From: Planomonospora_B alba
Lineage (GTDB): Bacteria > Actinomycetota > Actinomycetes > Streptosporangiales > Streptosporangiaceae
Length of the DNA stretch: 64,000 nt
Assembly (NCBI RefSeq): GCF_039534085.1
Contig: NZ_BAAAUT010000013.1
Location: 79,105 to 143,104 of the forward strand
Direction: 5' to 3'
In this document: in pieces, positions 14,528-22,921 of the stretch
How the letters are laid out: each line of letters opens with the position of its first letter
Position numbering within the stretch: the first letter of the stretch is position 1
The notes under the pieces: model-generated
The model's input: the letters and a program-made list of their open reading frames with translations, nothing else
Databases searched by the model: none
Told to the model about the DNA's origin: nothing
Position numbers and translations under genes: made by a program

Positions 14528-15259
14528 GTGAACGACGTGCCAGGTCGGAGGCGGGGGTGGCCTGTGCTGGTCGCGGCGTCCGCGCTCGCCCTCACCTGCG
14601 CGGGCGTGGCCGGGGTGGCCGCCAGCGCCGCGGGCGCCGAGCTCACCCGCGGCCCGAGCGCGGCGGAGCTGGAGCGGGCGGCCGCGGTGGAGGTGGCCCG
14701 CCGCTGGCGGGTCTGGCCCGCCGGGAGGATCTTCCCCGAGACCGTGCCCTACCCCGCCGAGCAGGGCGGGACGGAGCGGGCCCGCCGGGTGGGCATCTCC
14801 CCGGAGACCTCCTGCGACCGGGCGGTGGACGCCCGGCTGCGCGCGGCCCTGGCGCGGGCGGGCTGCCGGGGGATCCTGCGCGCCACCTACCTCGACGCCC
14901 TCCAGGGCGTGGTGTTCACCGTCGGCGTCGCCGCCTTCCCCGACCGGGCCGCCGCCGCCTCGGCCGGGGCCGCGCTGCCCGGCGGCGGGCGCCCCTCTCC
15001 GGGGCTGAGGGCACTGGCCTTCCCGGGCACGGTCGCCGACCGGTTCACCCCCGCGGTACGGCAGGCGGGCGCCGCGCGCACGGGCGGGCCGTACCTGGTG
15101 ATGGTCACCGCCGGGCGGGTCGACGGGCGGCCCGCGAAGGCCGCCGGGCAGCCGCGGCCGACCCTGTACGCCTTCATCGGAGACGTCGCCGACCGGATCC
15201 TCGCCGCCCTGTCCACCCCCGCCAGGCCCGACTGCTCCCGCCCGGAGTGGCGGTGCTGA
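14528..15259 (+). CDS. Membrane-anchored partner of mycosin 1
   Basis: 243 residues from GTG 14528. One hydrophobic N-terminal segment (about 11-38, ending A-A-G-A-E) could be an anchor or signal peptide. The rest is a soluble domain with four cysteines (S-P-E-T-S-C-D-R, G-C-R-G-I-L-R, D-C-S-R and the final Cys), suggesting disulfides outside the cell. It is clearly paralogous to the 16702-17673 product: shared R-R-W-x-x-W-P-A-G-x-x-F-P, R-R-V-G-I-x-P-E-T-x-C, and C-R-x-x-L-R-A-x-Y. Its stop overlaps the following mycosin start by 7 bases, so the two are translationally coupled. Function unknown; coupling suggests a chaperone, inhibitor or anchor of the protease. Confidence 0.8.
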   Translation: MNDVPGRRRGWPVLVAASALALTCAGVAGVAASAAGAELTRGPSAAELERAAAVEVARRWRVWPAGRIFPETVPYPAEQGGTERARRVGISPETSCDRAVDARLRAALARAGCRGILRATYLDALQGVVFTVGVAAFPDRAAAASAGAALPGGGRPSPGLRALAFPGTVADRFTPAVRQAGAARTGGPYLVMVTAGRVDGRPAKAAGQPRPTLYAFIGDVADRILAALSTPARPDCSRPEWRC

Positions 15260-16497
15260 GGCGGGCGGCCGCCGGAGTGTCGGCGGTGCTCGCCGTACTG
15301 GCCTGCGGGCTCGCGCCGGCCGCCCCCGCCCGCGCCGACGACGTCCGCGCCCGGCAGCAGGAGGTGCTGCGGACGCTGGGCCTGCCCGCGGCCTGGCGGA
15401 TCTCCAAGGGGCAGGGCGTGACCGTCGCCGTGCTGGACTCCGGGGTGGACGCCGGCCACCGCGACCTGGCGGGCTCGGTGACCGAGGGCAGGGACTTCAC
15501 CGCCGGCGCCAACCCGCCGGGCGTGCGGCCGCCGAAGCTGCACGGCACCTACATGGCCTCGCTCATCGCCGGGCACGGGCACGGCCCGGGCGGCCGCGAC
15601 GGGGTGGTCGGCGTCGCCCCCCGGGCGCGGGTGCTGTCGGTGCGGGTGATCCTCGAGGACGAGGAGCCCGGGTTCCGGGAGTTCAACTCCGCCGGGCGCT
15701 ACGAGAACGTGGTGGCCCGGGGCATCCGGTACGCCGTGGACCACGGCGCCGACGTGATCAACATGTCGATCTCGAAGGAGCTGGCGACCGCCGAGGAGCG
15801 GGCGGCGATCCGCTACGCCGTCTCCCGCGGGGCGGTGCTCGTCGCGGCGGCGGGCAACGAGGGGGCGGCGGGCTCCGGCGGGTACGCGCCCTACTCCTAC
15901 CCGGCGTCGTTCCCGGGCGTGGTCTCGGTGGCGGCGACCGGCCCGGGCCTGCGCCGGGCCTCCTTCTCCAACGCCAACCCCTCGGTCCTGGTGGCCGCGC
16001 CCGGGGTGGACGTCCTCGGCGCGGGGCCCGGCGACGCGTACTGGGTCGGCCGCGGCACCTCCCAGGCGACGGCGCTGGTCTCCGGGGTGGCCGCCCTCAT
16101 CAAGGCGGAGCACCCGGAGATGTCGCCCGCGCTGGTCGTGCAGGCCCTCACCGCGGGCGCGACCCGCAGGCCCGCGGGCGGCTACGACACCGGCACCGGC
16201 TTCGGGGTGGTCAACGCCGCCCGGGCGCTCGCCGAGGCGGCCCGCATCTCCGGGCACACCCACACCGCCGCGGGGGACGGCGCCCACGACCCCGCCCGGC
16301 CGCTGGGCGCCGCGGCCGGGCCGGTGCGGGTGGTCCGCCGGGACGGGCGGAGGATCGCGGTCCACGCGGGAGTGGCCGGGGCAGCCGGGCTGGGGGCCCT
16401 CGCCTCCCTCGCGGTGATCGCGGTCGCCGCGGGGCGGGGACGGGCGGAGGACCCGTCCGGCGCGGCGCTCGCCCAGGAGCCCGTCCCCGCGTCCTGA
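15253..16497 (+). CDS. Mycosin-like S8 serine protease, unit 1
   Basis: 414 residues from GTG 15253 (GTG 15247 is also in frame; 15253 is chosen because the second unit has the identical overlap). Signal peptide at 1-28, then a subtilase domain with complete triad: A-V-L-D-S-G-V-D, L-H-G-T-Y-M-A-S-L-I-A-G, and G-R-G-T-S-Q-A-T-A, plus oxyanion Asn in A-A-G-N-E-G. A C-terminal hydrophobic helix (about 375-397) and short charged tail give the topology of type VII secretion mycosins (MycP): protease domain outside, anchored in the membrane. There are no ESX core genes in the window. Upstream neighbour is the coupled partner. Confidence 0.9.
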   Translation: MLRRAAAGVSAVLAVLACGLAPAAPARADDVRARQQEVLRTLGLPAAWRISKGQGVTVAVLDSGVDAGHRDLAGSVTEGRDFTAGANPPGVRPPKLHGTYMASLIAGHGHGPGGRDGVVGVAPRARVLSVRVILEDEEPGFREFNSAGRYENVVARGIRYAVDHGADVINMSISKELATAEERAAIRYAVSRGAVLVAAAGNEGAAGSGGYAPYSYPASFPGVVSVAATGPGLRRASFSNANPSVLVAAPGVDVLGAGPGDAYWVGRGTSQATALVSGVAALIKAEHPEMSPALVVQALTAGATRRPAGGYDTGTGFGVVNAARALAEAARISGHTHTAAGDGAHDPARPLGAAAGPVRVVRRDGRRIAVHAGVAGAAGLGALASLAVIAVAAGRGRAEDPSGAALAQEPVPAS

Positions 16498-16515
16498 CCC
16501 CCGCCTCCTCGCCCC

Positions 16516-16581
16516 GGCCCCTTCGGCCCCCTCGGCCCCCGGCCCCTTCGGCCCCCTCGGCCCCCGGCCCCCTCGGCCCCC
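16516..16581. repeat. 25-bp C/G-rich tandem repeat, 2.6 copies
   Basis: Unit ggccccttcggccccctcgg plus ccccc is exact at 16516-16540 and 16541-16565, with a shortened copy to 16581. It fills the gap between the two protease units and probably arose by slippage. Confidence 0.85.
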
Positions 16582-16701
16582 GGCCTGGAGGCCCGCGGAG
16601 GTCTCCGGCGGTCCCGCCCTGACCTTTCCGGGCACCGACCGTGACGACACAAACACGGTCCGGCGATGGGGTGGCGGAAAGGGGGGACGTAGCATCGGAG
16701 T

Positions 16702-17673
16702 ATGTCGCAGCCCGGCAGGTCCCAGGAGCCGGACCGGCGCCCGGACACCCCGCCGCCGCCTGCCCGGCGGAGCCGGCCTCCGGCCGGCTCCGGGTTACGG
16801 CGCGCCGGGGGGGCGGGGGCCGGTGCCGTGCGGCTCCGGCGCGCGTCCGCGCGTCCCGCCGCCGAGCGGCGCAGCCGGGTCCGCCCCTGGCCGCGGACGT
16901 TCCGCGACCGCGTGGCGGCCGCGCCCGCCCGGGAGGCCGCACTGGAGCAGGGCGTGCGGTTCCGCCGCCTCCTGCTGCTGCTGGTGGGGGCGATCCTGGC
17001 GATCTCCGCGACCGACGCGCTGACCGGGCTGGTCGGGCTGCTCCGCGAGACCACGGCCCGTCCGCTGACCGAGGCGGAGAAGACGCACTACGTCCAGCAG
17101 GACATCGCCCGGCGGTGGCACACCTGGCCCGCGGGCCTGGTCTTCCCGCCGGAGCTGGAGTACGTCGGCCTCGGCCGGGCGCAGCTGTACGCCCGCAGGG
17201 TCGGGATCGCCCCGGAGACCACCTGCCGGAGCGGCACGGACGCCGCGGTCGGGGAGGTCCTGGAGGAGCACGGGTGCCGCACGTTCCTGCGCGCCGCCTA
17301 CGTCGACCAGAGCTCCACGTTCGCGATCACCGTGGGGATCGCCGTCATGGAGGACGCCGAGCGGCGGGTGGCGGCGACCGGGGAGCTGTCGAGCGACGAC
17401 CGGGTGGGCGTGCGCCCGGTGGCGTTCCGGGGCACCGCCACCGAGCTGTTCGGCGCGGCCCAGCGCCAGCGCAACGCCTGGGTCGGGGTCGGGCCGTACA
17501 TCGTCTTCTCCACCGCCGGTTACGCCGACGGCCGCACCCGCGACGCGGTCGCGCCGGAGGAGATCACGCACAGCGAGCTGTGGCCGACGGCCCAGGCGGT
17601 GGCCGGGCGCATCGCCCACGCGCTGGGCGCCGAGCCCGACGTGCCGCGCTGCACCGAGGGGAACGTGTGCTGA
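16702..17673 (+). CDS. Membrane-anchored partner of mycosin 2
   Basis: 323 residues from ATG 16702. A long basic, Pro/Arg-rich cytoplasmic N-terminus (1-85) precedes one membrane helix (about 88-114, R-R-L-L-L-L-L-V-G-A-I-L-A-I), then an external domain homologous to the 14528 product, including R-R-W-H-T-W-P-A-G, R-R-V-G-I-A-P-E-T-T-C and paired cysteines. Compared with unit 1 it has about 80 extra N-terminal residues. The stop TGA overlaps the next start (GTGTGCTGA arrangement) by 7 bases, as in unit 1. Function unknown. Confidence 0.8.
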   Translation: MSQPGRSQEPDRRPDTPPPPARRSRPPAGSGLRRAGGAGAGAVRLRRASARPAAERRSRVRPWPRTFRDRVAAAPAREAALEQGVRFRRLLLLLVGAILAISATDALTGLVGLLRETTARPLTEAEKTHYVQQDIARRWHTWPAGLVFPPELEYVGLGRAQLYARRVGIAPETTCRSGTDAAVGEVLEEHGCRTFLRAAYVDQSSTFAITVGIAVMEDAERRVAATGELSSDDRVGVRPVAFRGTATELFGAAQRQRNAWVGVGPYIVFSTAGYADGRTRDAVAPEEITHSELWPTAQAVAGRIAHALGAEPDVPRCTEGNVC

Positions 17674-18854
17674 GGCGGCGGGGTCTCCGGGCGCGGAGCG
17701 CGCCGGTCGCGGGCCTGCTGGCGGTGCTCGTCGCGTTCTGCGCGGCCCCGGCCGGCGCCGCGGACGTCCGCGAGGACCAGCGCTGGGTGCTGGAGGCCCT
17801 CAACGTCGAGGAGGCGTGGAAGACCACCAAGGGCGCGGGGGTCACGGTCGCCCTGGTGGACAGCGCGGTGGACGCGGAGGTCGCCGAGCTGCGGGGCAGG
17901 GTCACCGCCGGACCCGCGCTGGGGTCGGACAGGTTCGTGCGGGACTCCACCGGGCGGCGGCACGGCACCGCGATGGCCTCGCTCATCGCCGGGGCGGGCA
18001 GGGGCGGAGGCGGCCTGCTCGGGACGGCGCCCGAGGCGCGGATCCTCTCGCTCCCGCTGGCGCTGGACGAGGACCTCCCCGTCACCACCGACGACGACCT
18101 GCGCACCGGGAGCGACAGCCCGCTGGCCCGCGCGATCCGCTACGCGACCGACAACGGGGCCGACGTCGTCAGCATGTCGCTGGGTGCCTACGGCCCGCAC
18201 CGGGGCGAGCGCGAGGCGGTCTCCTATGCCCTGGACCGGGGGGTGGTGCTCGTCGCGGCGGTGGGCAACGACGGCGACGACACGTACGCCGCGCGCGAGG
18301 ACACCTCCTTCTGGAGCTTCCCGGCCGGATACCCGGGCGTCATCGGCGTGGGGGCGGTCGACCGCTCGGGCAGGCCCGCACCGTTCAGCAGCGACAACCT
18401 GTCGGTCATGGTCGCGGCGCCGGGTGTGGACGTGCCGGTGGCGCTGCCCGGCGGCGGGTACGAGCCGTCGGACGGCACCAGCTCGGCCGCCGCGCTGGTG
18501 GCCGGGGTCGCCGCGCTCATCAAGGCGGAGCACCCGCAGGCGACGCCGGACGTGGTCGCGCGGGCCCTGACCTCCACGGCGGGCTCCGTCTCCGCCGGTT
18601 ACGACGAGCACGTGGGGTTCGGCGTGGTGGACGCCGGACGGGCGCTGGCCAGGGCGGGCGAGCTGACGGCCGCCGCGCGCCCGGCCCCGGTGGCGGACGA
18701 CCACCGCTTCGGCGGGGGGGAGCCCGCCGGGGAGCCGGCCCGGCCGGGCGCCGACCCGCTCCGCCTCTGGCTGTACGGCGCCGGGCTGGCCGGCGGCGTG
18801 TTCGCCTTCGCCGGGGCCGTCGTCGTCCTGAGCCGCAGGACCGCACCCCGGTGA
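17667..18854 (+). CDS. Mycosin-like S8 serine protease, unit 2
   Basis: 395 residues from GTG 17667. Signal peptide 1-33 (R-R-R-G-L-R then A-V-L-V-A-F, ending A-G-A-A-D). Subtilase triad: A-L-V-D-S-A-V-D, R-H-G-T-A-M-A-S-L-I-A-G, D-G-T-S-S-A-A-A, with oxyanion Asn in A-V-G-N-D-G. C-terminal helix (about 363-387) and R-R-T-A-P-R tail, so a membrane-tethered mycosin. It shares A-A-P-G-V-D-V and V-A-A-L-I-K-A-E-H-P with unit 1, confirming duplication, but the Asp motif is D-S-A rather than D-S-G. Confidence 0.9.
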   Translation: MLRRRGLRARSAPVAGLLAVLVAFCAAPAGAADVREDQRWVLEALNVEEAWKTTKGAGVTVALVDSAVDAEVAELRGRVTAGPALGSDRFVRDSTGRRHGTAMASLIAGAGRGGGGLLGTAPEARILSLPLALDEDLPVTTDDDLRTGSDSPLARAIRYATDNGADVVSMSLGAYGPHRGEREAVSYALDRGVVLVAAVGNDGDDTYAAREDTSFWSFPAGYPGVIGVGAVDRSGRPAPFSSDNLSVMVAAPGVDVPVALPGGGYEPSDGTSSAAALVAGVAALIKAEHPQATPDVVARALTSTAGSVSAGYDEHVGFGVVDAGRALARAGELTAAARPAPVADDHRFGGGEPAGEPARPGADPLRLWLYGAGLAGGVFAFAGAVVVLSRRTAPR

Positions 18855-19061
18855 GGGAGGGCCGGGTCCGCCGCCGCGCGCCCCGCCGGGGGAGGGCCGC
18901 GGAACGCGGGACCGCGTCCTGCCGGGGGAGCCGCGGAGCGGCGGCGCCCGGCCCGGTTCGACGCGTTTAGGACACCGTTCGGGCACTGTTCGGCAGCGGC
19001 GGGCCCGATGTCGGCCTTTCCGCGTCCGTGATCCGGTGCGGGTTCGCTAGGGTCGCCCGTC

Positions 19062-19430
19062 ATGGGGTACGAGTTGCGGGTGGAGCGCCCGGCGCCTCTC
19101 ACCTTCGCGGAGCTGGCGAACGTGCTGGGGCGGGCGGGGTTCGAGTTCCGCGGTTCGCAGGAGGAGGGCGAGGTGCTCGCGCGCCACGGTGACGGGATCC
19201 ACCCCGTCGCCGTCTGGGACGGCGCGCTGTCCGGTACGCCCGGGTCCGACTGGCAGGTGGCGCAGCTGGTGCGGGTCTCCGCGCTGCTCGGCGCGGAGCT
19301 GGTCGGCGAGGACGGCGAGTCCTACACGGTCCGCGACGGCGTCGTCGAGCAGGTGAACGGCGCGGCCTCCCACGAGTTCGGCAGGATCGACGAGATCCTC
19401 GCGGCCGGGCCCGCCGTATGGAGCAGCTAG
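19062..19430 (+). CDS. Hypothetical protein, coupled to alkyltransferase-like gene
   Basis: 122 residues from ATG 19062. The N-terminal half (L-R-V-E-R-P-A-P-L-T-F-A-E-L) reads like a small alpha/beta protein and the rest is acidic with no cysteine, membrane helix or known motif. I do not recognise a family. It overlaps the start of the alkyltransferase-like gene by 13 bases, so the two are probably co-translated. Confidence 0.65.
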   Translation: MGYELRVERPAPLTFAELANVLGRAGFEFRGSQEEGEVLARHGDGIHPVAVWDGALSGTPGSDWQVAQLVRVSALLGAELVGEDGESYTVRDGVVEQVNGAASHEFGRIDEILAAGPAVWSS

Positions 19431-19768
19431 AGCGCCCGGGCCTGCCCTCCCCGTACGCCGAGCGGGTGCTCGATCTGGTCGAGCGCATCCCGCCGGGCAG
19501 GGTGATGTCCTACGGCGACGTCGCGGAGTACCTCGGCGAGGGCGGTCCCCGCCAGGTCGGCAGGGTGATGTCCGTCTGGGGCGGAGGCGTCCCCTGGTGG
19601 CGCGTCGTGCACGCGGACGGCACCCCGCCCCCCGGCCACGAGCAGCGCTGCCTGGCCGCCTGGCGCGAGGAGGGCACTCCGCTGCGGGGCCCGCGCGCGG
19701 ACATGCGTCTCGCCCGCTGGGACGGGCGCGGGGAAATTGACAGCGAAGTCGCGGAAAGCGGCGGTTAA
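19418..19768 (+). CDS. Alkyltransferase-like (ATL) DNA repair protein
   Basis: 116 residues matching the DNA-binding domain of O6-alkylguanine-DNA alkyltransferase: P-P-G-R-V-M-S-Y-G-D-V-A, R-Q-V-G-R-V-M-S (helix-turn-helix with Arg finger region), then P-W-W-R-V-V-H-A-D-G where MGMT has P-C-H-R-V. The reactive cysteine is replaced by tryptophan, the hallmark of ATL proteins that bind alkylated guanine and hand the lesion to nucleotide excision repair rather than repairing it. Homologous by position to the mycobacterial Rv3204. ATG start overlaps the upstream gene by 13 bases. Confidence 0.92.
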   Translation: MEQLERPGLPSPYAERVLDLVERIPPGRVMSYGDVAEYLGEGGPRQVGRVMSVWGGGVPWWRVVHADGTPPPGHEQRCLAAWREEGTPLRGPRADMRLARWDGRGEIDSEVAESGG

Positions 19769-19839
19769 CCCGGTGTGGCCGGTCCCACTAACATGGCGAG
19801 GGACGGACAGCTGTCTGCCCGAAAGGCGGTGCCTTCCCC

Positions 19840-22758
19840 ATGGCCACCGGCGCCTCACCCGCGCGAGCGACCGGCGACCCTGTCGCTGACCGTCTGCGGG
19901 TCGTGCAGGATCTCTGCGACCGGGGAGAACCGCTCGACGCGATGATGAGCGCGGTGCTCGCCGAAGGGCTGACCCCGGCGCAGCGCAGGCGGTTCGACGC
20001 CGAGGCGCTGGCCGGGCCGCTCGGCACCCGGCTCGACATCGCGGCCAAGCGCGGCGCCGCCCGGCGCCGGGAGTTCGTGACCGCGGTCAAGCCCTACCTG
20101 GCCGGCGTGGACCCGCGCGTCAAGCGCGAGCTGCCGGTCGCCCGCAGGCTCGCCTTCCACCTGATCGAGCAGCGCGGCGTGGACGAGCTGGCCGAGGGCG
20201 AGGCCCTGCAGAAGCTGGTCACGGCCGCCGCGGAGCCGTCCCGGCGGATCCGCAAGAAGATGCGCTGGTACGCGGACCTGCCGCTCCGCGACGAGCTGCC
20301 GGAGTCGCTGTACCGGCTGCGTGCCGCCGACCTCGTCCCGGTGACGCAGGTCGAGGACGTCTCCTGGGTCGACGGGCGGCTGCGGGTCAGCGGCCACGCC
20401 TACCTGGCGGGGCTGTCGGTGCGCAGCCGCCGCTTCAACCGCGCCACCGTCGTGCTGCGCGGCCCGCGCTGGCTGCCGCCGGTACGGCTGCGCACCCGCA
20501 GGACCCACCACCCGGAGGCCACGCACGGAGCCCGGGAGGCGGGCTGCAACTACGACTGGGCGGGCTTCACCGCCGAGCTGGACCCGCGGGCGCTGCGCTG
20601 GCGGGCCGCGCTGCGGGCCGTCGTCCGGGGCGGCAAGCGGCTGCTCCGCCGCCGGGCCACCGTACGCGACACGACCACCTGGCGCGCCGAGATCGTGATC
20701 TGGAGCCGGGGCGCCCGCGCGGTCGGCCTGCTCCGCGGTCCCGTCCTCGGCCGCACCGAGCGGCCCTCCGGCCTGGAGGTCCGCCCCCGCTGGTGGGTCC
20801 GGCCGGTCTGGACGTCCGACCGCGCCTTCCAGGTGGTGCTGCAGCCCACCCGGGCCGAGCTGACCGGGGTACGGCTGGCCGGCGAGCGGCTGGAGCTGGC
20901 GGTGTTCCTGCCGGACCGCCGGTTCACCCGGGGCCAGGCCAGGCTGGACGGGCACCGGGTGGCGGCCGAGTTCACCCCGGTCGAGGGCGGCACGGAGGTC
21001 GTCGTGCCGCTGGCCGTGGAGTCGCTGCTGGCCGAGCGGGACGGCGGCCGGCTCTGGATCGAGCCGAAGGGCGACCCGGCGGCCCCGGTCATGCTCGGCC
21101 GCGCGGCGGAGAGCCGCACCGTCATCGGCGAGCGGGAGATCACGGTGCTGGGCGACCGGCGCGACCGCGTCATCATCTCCGCGCACCGGATCCGCCCGAT
21201 CATCTCCTCCGCGGTCTGGGAGCCCGGCGGCGCGCTCGTCCTCGAAGGCTCCTACCCCGCTCCGGGCGGCGGTCCGGAGGGCGGCCCGGCCGAGCTGACG
21301 CTCCGCCACCGCAGCGGGCTGCTCCACTCCGTCGCGCTGGAGCGCGACGGCTCCCGCTTCCGGGTGCGCCTGACCCCGGCGGCGATGCCCCGCTTCGGCG
21401 AGACCGCCCCGCTGAGCAGCGGAAACTGGAGCATCGCGGTCCGTGAGGCGTCCGGGGAGATCGTCCCGGTCCGGATGGGCCACGCGGCCCTGGCGGCGCT
21501 GGACGAGAGCCCGCACACCGTCGCCGGGCGCGAGTACCGGCTGATCTCGACCCGGTTCGACGTGCCGGTGCTGGTGGTGGCCGAGAGCCTGCCCGACGAC
21601 GAGAAGGGCCCGGGCGGGCTGCACCTGCTCCAGCGCTCCTTCTACCCGGCCCAGCGCGGCCGCGAGCTGACCGACGCGACCGTCTACGTCGCCTACGACG
21701 GCCGGCAGTACGAGGGCAACGTCCGCGCGGTCTACGAGGAGCGGGTACGGCGCGGCGACGACCGCGAGCACGTCTGGGTGGTCAAGGACGGCGCGTTCGC
21801 GCCGCCGGGGGCGCGGGAGCTCGGCTTCGGCTCGGGGATCACGCCGACCGTGGTCCGGGCGGGCAGCCGGGAGCACTACGAGGTGCTGGCCCGCTCCCGC
21901 CACGTGGTGACCAACGGCTTCCTGCCGCCCTGGTTCCGGGCCCGCGAGGACCAGGTGGTCGTGCAGACCTGGCACGGCAGCCCGCTCAAGCGCATGGGCA
22001 ACGACCTGCCGCACATGTCCCGCGACCCGCGCCCGCCGGCCTGGCACCGGCAGGCGGCCGAGGTGCGCGGCTGGGACCTGCTGGTCTCGCAGAGCCCGTG
22101 GGCCACGCCGATCCTGCGCCGGGCCTTCGGCTACCAGGGCGAGGTGCTGGAGAGCGGCTTCCCGCGCAACGACGTGCTGTCCTCCCCCGACCGGCGGGAG
22201 CTGGCGGCGCGGGTGCGGGCCCGGCTGGGCGTCCCCGAGGACGTCAAGCTGGTGCTGTACGCGCCGACCTTCCGCGACTACGACCGCAAGAGCAACTCCA
22301 TCCGGTTCGACCTGGAGAAGGCCCGGCGGGCGATGGGTCCCGGCCACCGCTTCCTGGTCAGGTTCCACTCGATGCAGGCGGCGCCCAACGTGCCGAGGGA
22401 CCTGGCACTGGATGTCACCACATACCCTGATATGGCCGACCTGCTGCTGGTCGCCGACGTGTTGATCACGGATTACTCGTCCGCCATGTTCGACTTCGCC
22501 GCGACCGGCCGGCCGGTGCTCCTGTTCACCTACGACCTGTCGCGCTACTCGGCCAAGCGCGGCCTCTACCTCGACCTGGCGGCCGAGGCCCCCGGACCGC
22601 TGCTGTCCACCGGGGCCGAGGTGGTCGAGGCGCTCCGGGACATCGACGCGGTGGCCGCCGAGCACGCCGAGCGCCGGGAGCGTTTCAGGCTCACCTACGC
22701 GCCGCGCGACGACGGCAAGGCCACCGCGAGGCTGGTCGACCACGTCTTCGTCTCCTGA
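19840..22758 (+). CDS. CDP-glycerol glycerophosphotransferase family protein
   Basis: 972 residues from ATG 19840. The C-terminal half (about 590-970) is a TagB/TagF-like glycerophosphotransferase: V-V-Q-T-W-H-G-S-P-L-K-R-M-G, S-G-F-P-R-N-D, Y-A-P-T-F-R-D-Y, and D-L-L-L-V-A-D-V-L-I-T-D-Y-S-S-A, which hold the histidines and acidic residues for CDP-glycerol binding. Such enzymes build poly(glycerol phosphate) or related wall teichoic acids. The long N-terminal half (1-590) is rich in beta-strand and basic residues with no motif I can name; no signal or membrane helix. It is a single gene ended by a 17-bp hairpin, with no teichoic acid genes beside it. Confidence 0.85.
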   Translation: MATGASPARATGDPVADRLRVVQDLCDRGEPLDAMMSAVLAEGLTPAQRRRFDAEALAGPLGTRLDIAAKRGAARRREFVTAVKPYLAGVDPRVKRELPVARRLAFHLIEQRGVDELAEGEALQKLVTAAAEPSRRIRKKMRWYADLPLRDELPESLYRLRAADLVPVTQVEDVSWVDGRLRVSGHAYLAGLSVRSRRFNRATVVLRGPRWLPPVRLRTRRTHHPEATHGAREAGCNYDWAGFTAELDPRALRWRAALRAVVRGGKRLLRRRATVRDTTTWRAEIVIWSRGARAVGLLRGPVLGRTERPSGLEVRPRWWVRPVWTSDRAFQVVLQPTRAELTGVRLAGERLELAVFLPDRRFTRGQARLDGHRVAAEFTPVEGGTEVVVPLAVESLLAERDGGRLWIEPKGDPAAPVMLGRAAESRTVIGEREITVLGDRRDRVIISAHRIRPIISSAVWEPGGALVLEGSYPAPGGGPEGGPAELTLRHRSGLLHSVALERDGSRFRVRLTPAAMPRFGETAPLSSGNWSIAVREASGEIVPVRMGHAALAALDESPHTVAGREYRLISTRFDVPVLVVAESLPDDEKGPGGLHLLQRSFYPAQRGRELTDATVYVAYDGRQYEGNVRAVYEERVRRGDDREHVWVVKDGAFAPPGARELGFGSGITPTVVRAGSREHYEVLARSRHVVTNGFLPPWFRAREDQVVVQTWHGSPLKRMGNDLPHMSRDPRPPAWHRQAAEVRGWDLLVSQSPWATPILRRAFGYQGEVLESGFPRNDVLSSPDRRELAARVRARLGVPEDVKLVLYAPTFRDYDRKSNSIRFDLEKARRAMGPGHRFLVRFHSMQAAPNVPRDLALDVTTYPDMADLLLVADVLITDYSSAMFDFAATGRPVLLFTYDLSRYSAKRGLYLDLAAEAPGPLLSTGAEVVEALRDIDAVAAEHAERRERFRLTYAPRDDGKATARLVDHVFVS

Positions 22759-22768
22759 GCGAGCCTTC

Positions 22769-22812
22769 CGCCGGGCCCGCGCCCCCTGAACGTCCGGGGC
22801 GCGGGCCCGGCG
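22769..22812 (+). terminator. 17-bp terminator hairpin
   Basis: CGCCGGGCCCGCGCCCC pairs perfectly with GGGGCGCGGGCCCGGCG around a 10-base loop, 10 bases after the glycerophosphotransferase stop. One of the strongest stems in the window. Confidence 0.75.
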
Positions 22813-22921
22813 GCCTCTGTGGAAACCCGGCGTGGATCCGCGGGGTCCGGCCTGAGGGATCCTCCACAGGACTGGCCGACCCGGCACGATCACTGCCCGA
22901 CATCTGGTGGAATGGCGAGCT

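Noticed and set aside
10642..14646. Very long minus-strand open frame of 1334 residues
   Set aside because: It runs antisense to ku, the hydrolase and moeZ, which have clear homology. Its composition (Gly/Arg/Ala/Asp rich, no motifs) is what a GC-rich shadow frame gives.
14528..18854. Type VII secretion (ESX) locus
   Set aside because: Mycosins are present, but no EccB, EccC, EccD, EccE or WXG100 genes are in the window.
19855..22893. Minus-strand open frame of 1012 residues
   Set aside because: Antisense shadow of the glycerophosphotransferase gene, which has conserved motifs in the other frame.
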